NCBI GenBank assembly: GCA_948567375.1
Contig: OX419762.1
Coordinates: 20,328,727 to 20,392,726, forward strand
Origin: Lunularia cruciata
Taxonomy: Eukaryota > Streptophyta > Marchantiopsida > Lunulariales > Lunulariaceae
Reading direction: 5' to 3'
DNA length: 64,000 bases
Shown piece by piece: positions 32,085 to 44,100 of the stretch (position 1 is its first letter; every line of letters starts with the position of its first letter). Position numbers and translations under genes: made by a program. The notes below the pieces were generated by a model. That model saw only the letters and a list, made by a program, of their open reading frames with translations. It did no database searches and was not told the origin of the DNA.

Positions 32085-35000
32085 GACCCCATCAAGCCAT
32101 ACAAGGGAGAGACAAAAGAGGTAAAATGGAGCTAGGCCCCAATAATATCGATATGAAAAATCTGCCCTATTGCACCTAAGATATCCAAGTTATGCAAGTC
32201 ATAAGGTCTACAAACTATTGGAGCATCCAAATAAGCATCACCTATTATGATTGCTCTCATATGGATTGCACCAACCAATGCTCTTTGTAGAGCAATAGAC
32301 ACACAATGTCTAAACTATGCTACAAAGTTGAGAATGAGAGTGATACCCCTTGATGTCTAATACAATAAGCTCTCGCACACTCCTTAACAAAATGTGCCAA
32401 ACATAGTGTCCATCAATCCATATAACTCCAAGGCTAGAGGAACAAAGAGGTGACCTTGCTGCATACCTCTATACTTGGAGACCTTACGTGTTGCTACTTT
32501 GCTTGCCACCCATCCAAGATGATGAGTAATCATTGCCTCCAAAATTCCATCACGTGTAGGGTCTACAACCACAACATCTATCACTATTACCTGATCATCC
32601 TGGACCAGTATAAGTCTTCTCTAACACATGTTGTGTACAAATCATATGAAAGCTCCTTCCAAGCAAGGTATCCACTCTCTTGTGCCATAGTAAACATTAT
32701 ATCTTGATGGTATCATGGGTAGCTATCCTCTATCCTCCAAAAGGACATCATGTCATATGGATCTCTATTGCATCTAATGGAGAACCACAATCATAAGTAA
32801 GTAACAAAGATGCAGATGAGTAGACCAAACCTAAGCAGAACCTCATTGCTATAGAGAAGGCAACTAGTGTAAGTCAAAAGGCCTTAATCTACGGTTGAGC
32901 TAGGATCTAAGAGCCTGCATTATTGCCATAGCAAGAGCAAAGACATGCTCTAGTTGCTTGAGGAATGGATGATTCAACTAAGAGAGAATATAATGCATGC
33001 TTACACTATTACTCCATTGAGGAAGACTACAAAATTTTCATCCAATTTAATATTAGTGCAAAAGGATCTAACAATCTAACAAAAGGATGGACGGTACTCT
33101 CATGCTTGTGTAGATAAACCATCTCTTGTGTACCACAATAACACTTGGAGAGACAAAAATTTCTCTTCTACCTTGGCTACATATGTCTCCAAAACTAGCC
33201 TATCAATAACCCCAAAATGGGAGGAAAGTAGGGGTCTCGAGAGAGCCCAACTACCCAAAAATGCTATAGGTGTCATCTCTTTCATAGATAATAGGCCTAA
33301 TTCTTAGCACAAGATTGGTAGAGATGCCTATCTATGTGCTAAGTACTCCATCATGCACTCAAATGTCCTTGGTCTCATGATATCACCAAATACTCCCATA
33401 ATCCTCATATCAAAAGCTCTCAAACATGATAGGAAAGTCAAGGAAAGGAGAAGCATGCAGAGAAGGTAAGTTGGTTGATGGGCAATACTAGAAGAGAGTA
33501 TATCAAATACCACATGCAGATCTCCTAGTAGAGGAAGGTCATCTACATGGAGAATATCCTCTACAAGTGCAATGTCTAAGAAGCATATGACAAAATCCTT
33601 AGATCCTATTGGCATTCCAAGGATATGTAGTTCATCTATAGATGTGACACACTCCTTTGGAAGCTCAAGGTGGGGAGTGATACCTTAAGAAGAACATGCT
33701 CTGCACTTTGACACCTTGACTCTCAAGCCTACAAGATATAGCTCACTAGTCAAGTGATCAAAGGCCTACCTTATCTGATCTATGGGACCCACAATGTGCA
33801 TATCTTCTACCAAGGAGGAAAATACACAACCTAGCATGGTCAAAGTAGTAGATAAGAGAGCTCTTAAGTGAGCCATGGCAAACAAAGGTCCCCTTAAAGG
33901 ATCTTCTTGTTGTGTATCAATAATTGACTCCAAGATAACAACTCCATCATGTGACCAACCATGCTGGTAGTGAAAAGAAGTAGGAAAGCTATAGAATAAT
34001 CACACTAAAAGAATGAGACTTTCTAAGTATCCACCGGCCGCCCTAAGCGCTCTAAAGATGGATGTTTAAGAGATGCTATTAAAAGCATTTTCAACATCCA
34101 TTGGTAGGATGACCTACTATAGATGGATATATGGGAGTGCCTTGATGCTTAGAGATATAGCCTCACAACCTCCCAAGTGTAGCTACTCCAAACTAATGTA
34201 GATTGAGGTGCTCTCAAAAGTGAGATTGATATTGAAGGACATTATGGCTAACCAACTGCAAAAAGATCTTTCCAATAGCAATTGGTCTAATGCCCCATGT
34301 GTCCTTCTCCATTGCAAGAAGTTGACTAGCACCTAATACCCAACTAATTGATGTAGAAAAATCTCCACTTGCTACTACTACAACCAACTAAAATACCTTG
34401 GTAAATCCACTAGAAGAATCATCTGCTTCAATCTCTAAGATACTCATATACCATCCTTGACAAGCCTCTTGAGGAGAGGCAAGGTGTAGTGCACAATGCC
34501 TGTGCAAAAGTGACATTATAAACCATAAAAGCTACTTAGGCTGATAATCTAAGACCTCTTATGGTACTCCTTCTTTTGCCATAGGATGTAGTCAACTTAG
34601 GGAAGAGATAGTCTCATCAAGGGGACTAGCCATAGACAAAAAATGTAGCACTTGTGCTGCTCTACTATTCTCCCACTTGACTCAATGTCCTACACCATTG
34701 TAATCAAGTGGACTCTATGGTATCTTTTGGCGAAACCTATCTCCCAAAATATGCAACCCTAATAGACTACTCATATAGGGCAAGTCAATCCCCTACTTGG
34801 AATCAACAAAATCTAGCAACCACCTCTGTATGCCCCGTACATCCTACTCTATCATAATAAAGACACCATCAAGGAAGTAAGAGGAATAAGAACCGTACTA
34901 ACTCGTCCAAGGAGTCACATGTCAAACAATCAAATGGTAGGCAAAAAGCTTGTCTAGCATCATCATGGAGTATATGGGGTAGCCTATGGAATAGACATTT

Positions 35001-35330
35001 ACATGGAAAGCTAGTCTCAAATAAACCCAAGATAAAATGCTAACCACTCCCATGACTCAATTGGTATATCTAGAACGGTCAACAAAGGGATAGAGGAAGC
35101 ATGCATGATCCCAAGTATCCTTGCAGTTGATGTGGTTTCTTTCTCACATGAGCATCTCCAATGGTCCAAACATAGTCCTTGTGCATCTTTCCAATATGGC
35201 TCTCATGTGTATGTGTCCCATGGGTCATATGTGTATCCTTCCCGTATTCTTTACCCCTAGCAAAGTGAAGCGTTGGTCACATACTAAGCATGGTGTGTCA
35301 CTAATGCTCTAGGCGGCCCCACCTAGGCTA
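32085..35330 (-). pseudogene. Long R2-like non-LTR retrotransposon relic (copy 2)
   Basis: The 3' end is at 32085, with the palindromic tail seen in the other copies. Reading on the minus strand, from 5' to 3', a reverse transcriptase motif QQEDPLRGPLFAMAHLRAL lies at 33858-33919 (the QGDP-L-GPLFA box). The catalytic box reads LVEDMHIVGP at 33783-33815, where YADD/FADD is expected. Next come FDMRIMGVFGDIM (33328-33615) and APIAFLGSWALSRPLL (33100-33285). At 32384-32584 it reads DVVVVDP, then RKVSKYRGM and FVPLALELYG, the C-terminal domain described for copy 4. Frames are broken throughout. The 5' boundary at about 35330 is an estimate. Confidence 0.7.
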
Positions 35331-36649
35331 GTGTAGTCATGACTAGCACAAGAATAATGATCATAACATAAAATACTCCTCTCCATATCTTCCCATACTT
35401 GCATAACCACAATCCCTCACATCCCAACTTACATGAGTAAATGTTATCTCTCTAATGATACCTCCATTGATACCCTAAAAATGATAAATTCACATAACTT
35501 TTCAATTTCCATTTCAAAAAATTTCAAACTGAGTTCCCATGGAACTCAAGTATGAATACCAAGAGATCAAGAATGAAAATTCTTGACCCATCACTCTCAA
35601 TGTGACATAATCACTCTTCAAAAAATATGACATAATGACTCTTAACCCTAAAAGCCAAAAATTCCTCATAACTTTCTACTCTATTTCCATAGCCTTCAAT
35701 CTAAGTACCAATGGAAACAAAACTGAAAAAAAACAGAATAGACTATTCACTCATGTGATGTATGTAAGTGAGCTCTCCAAAAGTAGAAAATATACTTTCT
35801 CTCATGTCTCTCTTTCTCTCTCTTGTTGCATCTCTCTCTTTCTCAATGTGAACTCTTATATGGGTGTAGAAATATTAGTTTCCAAACTAATATTATGGGA
35901 CCCAAGGGATTAAAGAGTCATGTGTGCTAAATTACAGTAAATGCAATTGTTACATGTGATTTTTTAAGTAATGGATACATGGAAAAAAGGGGCTTTGGTT
36001 TACCTCTAATTAATATTTATCATCTCCCATACATAGAGAAAACGACCCCATAATGAATTTATGTGGTGATTTTTTTTCCAATCATAGAAGTTATGGGATG
36101 TTGTGCTCACCATGTAATTCAAAATATGTACTTGTATTTCACCTACCAACAAAATATTTATGACCCTATATCTTTTCTTATGGCAAATTGTAGGACTAGA
36201 TAACTCCACAATTGAGATGCACTATTCTCTCCTTCTAATAAAATAGAAGAGTCTCAAGGTCTTGTCCAAAGATCAACAATATAAGTACAAATACATAATC
36301 CAAGCTTTACATCACAATATATTAATTTCTTGACTTAGGCTTGGATGCTTTGTGCTTAGCAAAATCTGGGGAAAACATTAGTAATTAAGCATTTCATAAC
36401 CTCAAAGTGTGGAGTGGACTTCATAGTCAAATATATTCTATCCTCTTTGCAGTTTGGAGATTTACAAACCTCTCACAATTTTATCTTTTGATCATGAGCA
36501 AACATTCAGAGTACAAAGTATACCCCAACCTTTGTATCATATTTCCTTACTGGTAATTCCTTTCCATGTAAGAATATTTTAACTATGTTCTTATTGTAAA
36601 AGACATTCTTTCCAATTCTTAATCTTGATGTTGGAACATTACTACATGA
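35331..36649. other. AT-rich, no gene seen
   Basis: A CTCTCT-rich patch lies at 35810-35850. The open frames are short and unrecognised. The stretch separates two copies of the non-LTR family that face away from each other. Confidence 0.4.
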
Positions 36650-37000
36650 AGTGCACAAGAGTATATCATATTAGACGTCAAGGATATCACTCTCAATCTC
36701 ATACTTTATAACCTATTTTAGACATTGGTTGCACAAGAGTATATCATATTAGACGTCAAGGATATCACTCTCACTCTCATACTTCATAACCTATTTTAGA
36801 CATTGGCTGGTGCAATCCATTCTAGAACAATCACATTAAGTGATGCTTTCTTAGAATGCTTTGTTAGTTTGTAGATTTGCTAGTTGCATAACTCAGATAT
36901 CTTTGCATTAGGATAGATTTCTTGTATCAATCCTATTGGAGCTTAGCTCTATTTTTCCTTTTTGTGTTTCACTCTTGTATGGCTTGATGGGGCCTTCCCA
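36650..37000 (+). mobile_element. 3'-end fragment of the R2-like non-LTR family (copy 3)
   Basis: Plus-strand copy ending GGCTTGATGGGGCCTTCCCATC. It is 5'-truncated to the last 350 bp. A segment of about 90 bp starting GCACAAGAGTATATCATATT is tandemly duplicated at about 36652 and 36730. Confidence 0.75.
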
Positions 37001-37740
37001 TCCTTTGTGTTTTCTACACATTTGCCTTTTTGTTGTTATGTGGTTGAAATAGAACTCCATGGGCACTAGAGAAGTGTTGTCTTTGAATTCATACATGTGA
37101 GAAGTTTCAATGAACCTTTTAATTGTCTAGGGTTTGAAATGAGGAGGATAAATACTTCATTTCCTCGAGCACTCTTTGATAAATGTATCAAACAATATAT
37201 CCATTGCTCCAAATAACCCCAATAACCTCACAGGCCCTAGTCAATTAGTCTGCTTGATTGTGGTAAATAATGGTCAAGAAAGAATCTCCCATTTGCAGGG
37301 CTTCTATCACCGTTAATAACTTTGATCGCTAAAATAATGTTTAAAATTATTTGAGATAATGAAAATTTTAAATTATCACATCTTGAAATGACGAGATTTA
37401 TTAGAAGAATGAGGAGAGAGCAGGAACACAAGAAAATGAATATTATTTTGAATGAATATTACTTGGAGGAATTATCATCATAATTTGAAGGAAGCTAGAG
37501 CATTGAGAGTTATATTGTGTGCTAAAGTTTGGATGTCATATAAAAGTAGGATTCATCTTTCCGTAATTAATATAAAGGCCAGGGAATTCCTAGTAGTTGC
37601 CATCCCGTTGGCATGGCTTTGTTCACCCACTGCAATTTTGAAAATTAAAATGCAAATTAACGAGGGTTAAGGGGATATTTCCAATTCTTACACACAGAAT
37701 TATAACCATGAGTAACTTTTTCAACTATATATGTATATAT
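37001..37740. other. No gene seen
   Basis: AT-rich sequence with no domain, repeat or RNA gene recognised. Confidence 0.4.
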
Positions 37741-37775
37741 GCCGTTCCCAGAACGGCATCTGTTCTCGTATACCT
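37741..37775 (-). repeat. Recurrent hairpin motif, copy 2
   Basis: GCCGTTCCCAGAACGGC is a perfect 7-bp stem with a 3-base loop, followed by ATCTGTTCTCGTATA. On the minus strand this equals the motif at 2887-2921. It marks the start of a short GC-richer patch inside the AT-rich island. Confidence 0.6.
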
Positions 37776-40700
37776 ATATATATAACAGCGTGCGTCAGTG
37801 TTCCATACCTCGCTTTCTGCCTGAGACCGTGATGCAAACCGCTTGGCACTAATGTGTGTTGTTCAGGGCACTAATGAGGCGAGTCCCCAAGAACTAGCCT
37901 CCCCGATCGCTCATTTTATTTTTCTATTTTATTTTATGCAATTTTATTTTATTTTATTTTATTTTATTTTTTATTTGATCGTACATTATTAGACGGTGGC
38001 TTTTTTCGAACTTTACTTCAACAATCAAACTGAGAACGATCCGTTGAGTTTTCATTTGTAGATTTGGTTGGGGTATTTGTAGAGAGGGGAAGAGGACAAG
38101 AATTCCATTGAGAAGAAATCCAAGAAAGAGAATCGTGCCCCATATGGGGAAGTAGAAGAAGTCCCTCATAAAAAAACGTTGGAGCCCCTATATTTATATT
38201 GAAAAGAAAAGACCTTTGATCATTTTCAGGTTTTTACTTGAGTTATACGCACCTTGATTTTATAGGAACCTAGATCGTCAAACATTGCACCCAATGTTCT
38301 TAATTCTGTAAACAAAGATAGAGCTAGGCTTATTTCTCCTTTGAGTGATATCGTTAATGATCATGTTGATGTGCATGATTAGCTAGAAAGAAGAACCATA
38401 TACTATAACTATATTTATAAAGAATATTTCTCATTCACTCTTCTATTCATTGATCAAAGAGGTGTTATATTTCTCAATAGACTTTATTAGCCAAAGTTCT
38501 CCAAATATAGCTCATAAAGGAAGTGTAAAACCAATGTCCATAAATATGTTTCACTAACACTCATATAAGTGTACTCTAGAGTTAGAGATTTCTCCAAGAT
38601 AAACAATCATAATAAAAAAGAATCCTAGGTCCATATGTCTGTCACATAGGGATTTTGTTTCACATTCCTCCATTTGGATGTTTCTAAGCAAATTTAAGAA
38701 CCTACTCAACTCACTTGTTTCTTTAGGAACTCATAACTAACCTGTTTCTTCATTGAAATTACAAATTACTCTAAAGTCTTTAAATGCCAAGTTAAATCTA
38801 CCTAACTGAACTTTCTTCCATCTTCAAAGGTCACATAACCCTGTCAAGCTTATAAGACTTTGACACTTCTTATGTAGAAAGTCAATTTGACAAAAAAATG
38901 TTAAAGATGAATATGTAACTCCAATCAGATCTAATATAGAATTCACCAATAGCTCACTCTCCAATATTATCTAATCCTAAAGATCCCATCCTAGAAGATT
39001 AAGACTGGACATCTCTCCTTATCTTGCCATTCCAATTTCAATTAAATATGCCTTAGTAGTTACAAACTTAACTAGTTATAACTCAATTAAAAACACTCAA
39101 AAGTATGTATTAGAGACTAGTATGCAATTTTGGGATGTTATAATTCTTCATTCCATTCTTGACTAAACATGTCAAGCTCAAGTGTGTCGCAATTTAGTAA
39201 GGGGTATATTTTTAAATCCTAGTGTGCAAGTTCTAGAACATAGGACTTACCTTTGGATACTTAGAGCTCAATAATTGACATTATTGGGGACTTTTGAGTA
39301 AATTATTACAAAGGTTGATGTGAGGCTTACGAGAAAAACTATTTTAAAGGTTAATTTGATGTGTATGTCTTGATTATGCGTTTAAATGGAAAGGAGTTGC
39401 AAATAAAGTAATGTTGATAGTCAACACCTTAGTAGATAGAACGTTTATGGTGATGAATGTTCCAAACAAATACTTACATACCAAGTTTTGTTTACAATGT
39501 AGTGGTTGTTTGAGGACAACCTTATTCTAAGGATGAATGAGATATTTGGGAATTATGCCTATAGTGGTGTAAAAGGCTCATTTCATATGATCTTATCATT
39601 GTTCAATCAGATTAAGAATGTGTGGGCCACTTTCTTATGACTATTTATGAAACGTACCATAGAAATTAGGATTTCAGATGGTTTTTTTTGGGCCACTTTT
39701 TTGGGTCATTTTATCAATAGTTAAGTTTTATGGGCTACCCATCGCTCATAAAAGTTAATAGGTCACGTTATCCCCGTCTGACTAATGGATTCTCCTCTCA
39801 CACCCCCTAACAGTTTACGAGTTAGGCTTCCCGTAAATTATGGAAGCTGAAAAGGGATTCTTGAAACCCATGTTGTACATATGGTTGTCATAGTTAATAA
39901 ACAGTAAAAGCAATCATAACAAAGAACAAACTCACAAGTAGCTACAATAAGAAGACCAAACATGAGTCCAAGTCTCGAGCAAGATGCTTTACTTGCAATC
40001 ACATAGGTTGCAAATAATTGTCTTGAAATAACACATTCACAAACATTGTGGGAGTCATAGATCCCACCTAGTAAGATTCCTAATATTGAGAAAATAGAAC
40101 TATATAATTTTGAAAAAATAAACTATTATTGGAGAAAATTACATGTATTAGCATTAAGCACTATGATCTATAAACCATGATGAATACCTTCCATTTAATG
40201 AATTGATTAGACAAGTCCTTGATCCTAAAATGTATGATGCTAAATTTTTTAGAGTTTAATATATTATTGTATGATCATAGTGTTTTCTTTGATAAAAATA
40301 AATGAAGGTTGATATCAATCAGTTGTACCCAAATTAGGTCCTCATTTCTTTTTATCTTCCAATAATTTGGTATAAGTATGGATAATGCTTATTTCATTCC
40401 TTGATGAACTAATTTTGGAACATACTTGAATAAAAATACAATTTGGAATTTATAATCTTGTAATGATATTACAATATGATGTTTGATGAGCTATATGATA
40501 CTTTGAAATAAAAAAACTTTAAATCTATTATACCTCCCAAAGTCAAGGATAACAAATAGTTGAATCTCCAAATCATATAGAATGAATAGTTGAGCATATT
40601 TAAAGATTATATGCAATGAATAATAAGGGCTTTTCATGCATGTCATTACTTTTATTACTATAAATCAACCTAAAAATGATGTTCGATATTTGTTATAAGA

Positions 40701-41354
40701 TAAATAACCTATTTAATAGTAAGCTTTATTTAAGAGTAGAGTATGGCTGTTTTGAAGTAGAACATTATGAAGACTATGTATTAATTTTGTATACTCAAAG
40801 ACTTATATATATTTATTATTTTTTACATACACATTATATCTTTGTTTAAAATGAATTCTCAATCAATTATATAGACTGTATAACCATTATAAGTCTAAAA
40901 CTAAGAAATGTGCTAAATACTATAAATAGGACAATTCTGATATAAAATAAAATAACTATATATAATTAATAATTTAATAAAATTATGGTTATAATAAATT
41001 TTATTCTAAAATAAAAAAGAATAGGATACAATGCTTTAATTAGAAATAAATAAAATTATATAAATAATTTAATATTAAAATAAATTAAAATTTTATTGCA
41101 CAAAATATATGATAGATACCAAGATATATTCCAATAATTATCAATTATGGGTAAAAATTCAGACATAAACTTAAAGAAGACCTAAACTTATAATGAATTA
41201 AATTGGGTAAAAATTCAAACATAAACTTAAATAAGACCTAAACTTATATAAAGATATTATGTTAATAAAATATTAAAATTTCATACATATTGATATATAA
41301 AGAATTCTAAGATAGACCAAAATACTAATAAACTAAAATTCTGAAATAAATAAT

Positions 41355-41360
<6 letters not shown>
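37776..41360. other. No identified gene; compositional oddity at 37776-38170
   Basis: 37776-37915 is GC-richer than its neighbours. It is followed by ATTTT tandem runs (37914-37975) and a minus-strand frame (37954-38169) opening MRDFFYFPIWGTILFLGFLL with a strongly hydrophobic N-terminus. I could not assign it; an organelle-derived insert is possible. From 38200 to 41360 the sequence is extremely AT-rich without coding signs. Confidence 0.35.

Positions 41361-41450
<90 letters not shown>
41361..41450. repeat. Compound AG/AT microsatellite
   Basis: An uninterrupted AG run (41361-41399) passes directly into an AT run (to 41450). Confidence 0.97.
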
Positions 41451-41452
<2 letters not shown>

Positions 41453-41614
41453 TTGTTTTATAAGCTTCATTCTTTGATCTCCATGTAACAACACAAACTC
41501 AGTGGGTCCTAGATTTAAAGCCTAATGATTGGATCATAGATTGTGCTTCAAGAAATAGGAGATTAAGTTATCAATATTCAAACTTTATTCAATACTCAAA
41601 AAAATTACCCAAAT

Positions 41615-42093
41615 TGTGAAATGATGCTTTCTAGTACATAGAAATCCCAATAGATTGGGTGAAATAAATTTGATGTTCCATAGATTCCATCCATCCCATT
41701 CTTGCTATGATACCAATATAAAAGACCAAGTAGAGAAATAGGAGAATGGAAACTAAGAGTCGAAGATCACATTAAAATCTCAAATGAGTGAACTTCAAAA
41801 GGCATAGCCTGAACTTGCACTTAGGTATTTATAGGCAACTTGGCTATAATGCTCCCAAGAAGCTTCAAAGGAAGGTTTCTTCTAGAAATTGTCTTACTTG
41901 GAATGCAAGCTAAGCTAGTTGTCAACTTGGCATACAAGTTACTCAATCATTGAGAAAGTTTTTAGAAACTTCTCACCAAGAAGCTTCTAGAATATTTCTA
42001 CTTATATTTCTAGAATATTTTTCAAGTTTCCTAGCTATATTATAATTCTATGACTCAACTAAATTTAGCTTTTACCAAGTCCATATTATTATA
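41615..42093 (-). mobile_element. Truncated chromovirus A relative: 5' LTR and leader
   Basis: On the minus strand an LTR of 377 bp occupies 41717-42093, opening TATAATAATATGGAC and ending GGTCTTTTATA. It is followed by a decayed primer site (TGGTATCATAGC, 41704-41715) and by the start of the leader frame, MDGIYGTSNLFHPIYWDF. It then stops, so the element is cut off before gag. The LTR keeps TATAAATA and a perfect three-unit heat-shock element, GAAGCTTCTAGAA, at 41980-41992. Confidence 0.82.
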
Positions 42094-44100
42094 TCTTCCT
42101 TTGCTATAAGAAAATAGTTTATCTTTATTGAAATAATTTCTTTACTCACATAAGCTATTGGATTATATGTTTATGTTGCTTTGATAAACTTAGAATACTT
42201 ATAGCAATATTAAAAGCATTTAGATAAATGATAAAGATTTAAAAAAATCAAGTTTGGAAAATTGGAACCAAAACAAGGGATTTCTTAAGCTCCTAAAAAG
42301 CTTTGAGAGCCTTGTCATGACATTTGTAATGCCAAAGCTAGTTTGCTTGGATGTTGGAGTGGTAGTCTTGGCAATCATAGTTATTTTGGTAGTTACTCAT
42401 GGATTAATTGTTGGTAGTTTGATTTCATGTTAAGGTTGTTGATCATATGGTGGGACTCACCATCACTTGCACTATTCATATTGTTTCTGCCATTAACGAT
42501 GCCATTAGGACTAGAGACCTAGGTTGAGCAAAGGGGTATACTTTCAAAGTGCAACTTCATTGAGCTCACTTCTTTGATGTTGAGCCTTTGAGTTCTTGGC
42601 TGTGGTGGATATAGACCGATGAGAATCACTTGGAGTCTCTTAGCTAGATGAGCATCACTTGGAGTCTCTTAGTAGAGTGAGTGTGGCTTGACTATAATTA
42701 ATGTTTGATTGTTTGTACGTTGTTGAGTGAAGGATAGATTACAAATCTCATTTGAGTGTGATTTGAGTGGAAGAATGAATTGATTACATTAAAGAGGTGA
42801 GTATCAAGGAGAAATTGGGTACAAGAACTTAGGGTGTTCGTTGTATTTCCAAGCTTGGTTGATAATTGGTATATTTGGTCGTGGTTCTAGATTTCCTTAA
42901 GAGTGATTGTGTATCGAAGCCTTGTTTGAGTTGATGTATATTTGGCAGTGGGGCAAATGGTGTGAGGAAGCACTAGCAAAATTTCTAAGAATTGAGTCAA
43001 TTTGAGACAATATGTGTTTGATTTAAACCCAAGGAGGTGAATCAATATCAATTTGGTACGAATTGAGCCTAAAGTGCCAAATTGGAAGTGAATTTGTGAA
43101 CCCATACACTTGAATTAAGGATTTGGAGATCCTCATCCTCTCAATTTGGCTCAAGTTGATAATTAGCAAAGGATCTAGCAATCAACCCACTATAGAGGAG
43201 GTGCATCAAATTAGCAAAGGTTGCCAGATTTGAAAGTCATCCATATTTGGAGGTCAAGTTTGCGGAGGTTGTCTAGAGTTGGAAGTTACCCGAACTGCCC
43301 TAACTAATGCTCAAGTTGGTGAAGCTTGGCTAAATTTGGAGAGGGTTTGAATGGGCAAGAAGAAAGGCCTCATTTGGATGAGGCTTTGAGGTACAAGGTT
43401 GTGTGTTACTAAGGCCTAAAAAGGCCAACTTACTTGCATGAGGCTAGTAAGTTTAGATGAGTTTTTGTTAGTTTGTGGTCATTGTCTAGCAAAATCTGCA
43501 CACCTTTTTGGATTGTGCACAACAGGGTTTAATCCTAGATCTTTGGTTCCTAGATTGACGCCCTAGCAAACTCATCCACCTTCACTTGTTGTCCTAGTTA
43601 CTGGTAGACTAATATCTATCTATATACATGTAGTTTTGGCTAGGAGAAGCAATTTGATCTCATCCTTGATAGCTTAGGATCTTGGTAGATTAGGAGGAGG
43701 TAGACACTACTATTATATCAAATGCCAGATAGTGGCAAAGTTATAACGGAGTTGATTTATGAGATGGAAGGTTTCATTTAGACTTCTTGTGATTTAATCC
43801 CCATTCTCTATTTCCTATTTGTTTTGCTCTAGGTCTATCTCTATAAGGACCATTAGGATAACTCTCCATCGATTGCTTAAAAATAGTCAACTAGAGATAT
43901 CCAAAACTACCTTGTAGGAACTACATATTTCTACGTTAAACTTGCACTAGTATGGTTGAATAAATAGATTGCCATCTGAGTTTATTCAATAATCTTGTAA
44001 GACTCTAAGAAAACTCTATGTGTGAAAGGATATAAAAAAGCACAACCTCCGTAGAAGTAGTTCTTCTTGCCGTTTGCATATATGCATAGTACATATACAA
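42094..44100. other. No gene recognised
   Basis: Repetitive phrases such as GAGCATCACTTGGAGTCTCTTAG (about 42620-42670, twice) and many short frames are present. No protein family is recognised. Composition rises toward normal GC at the right end. Confidence 0.35.
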
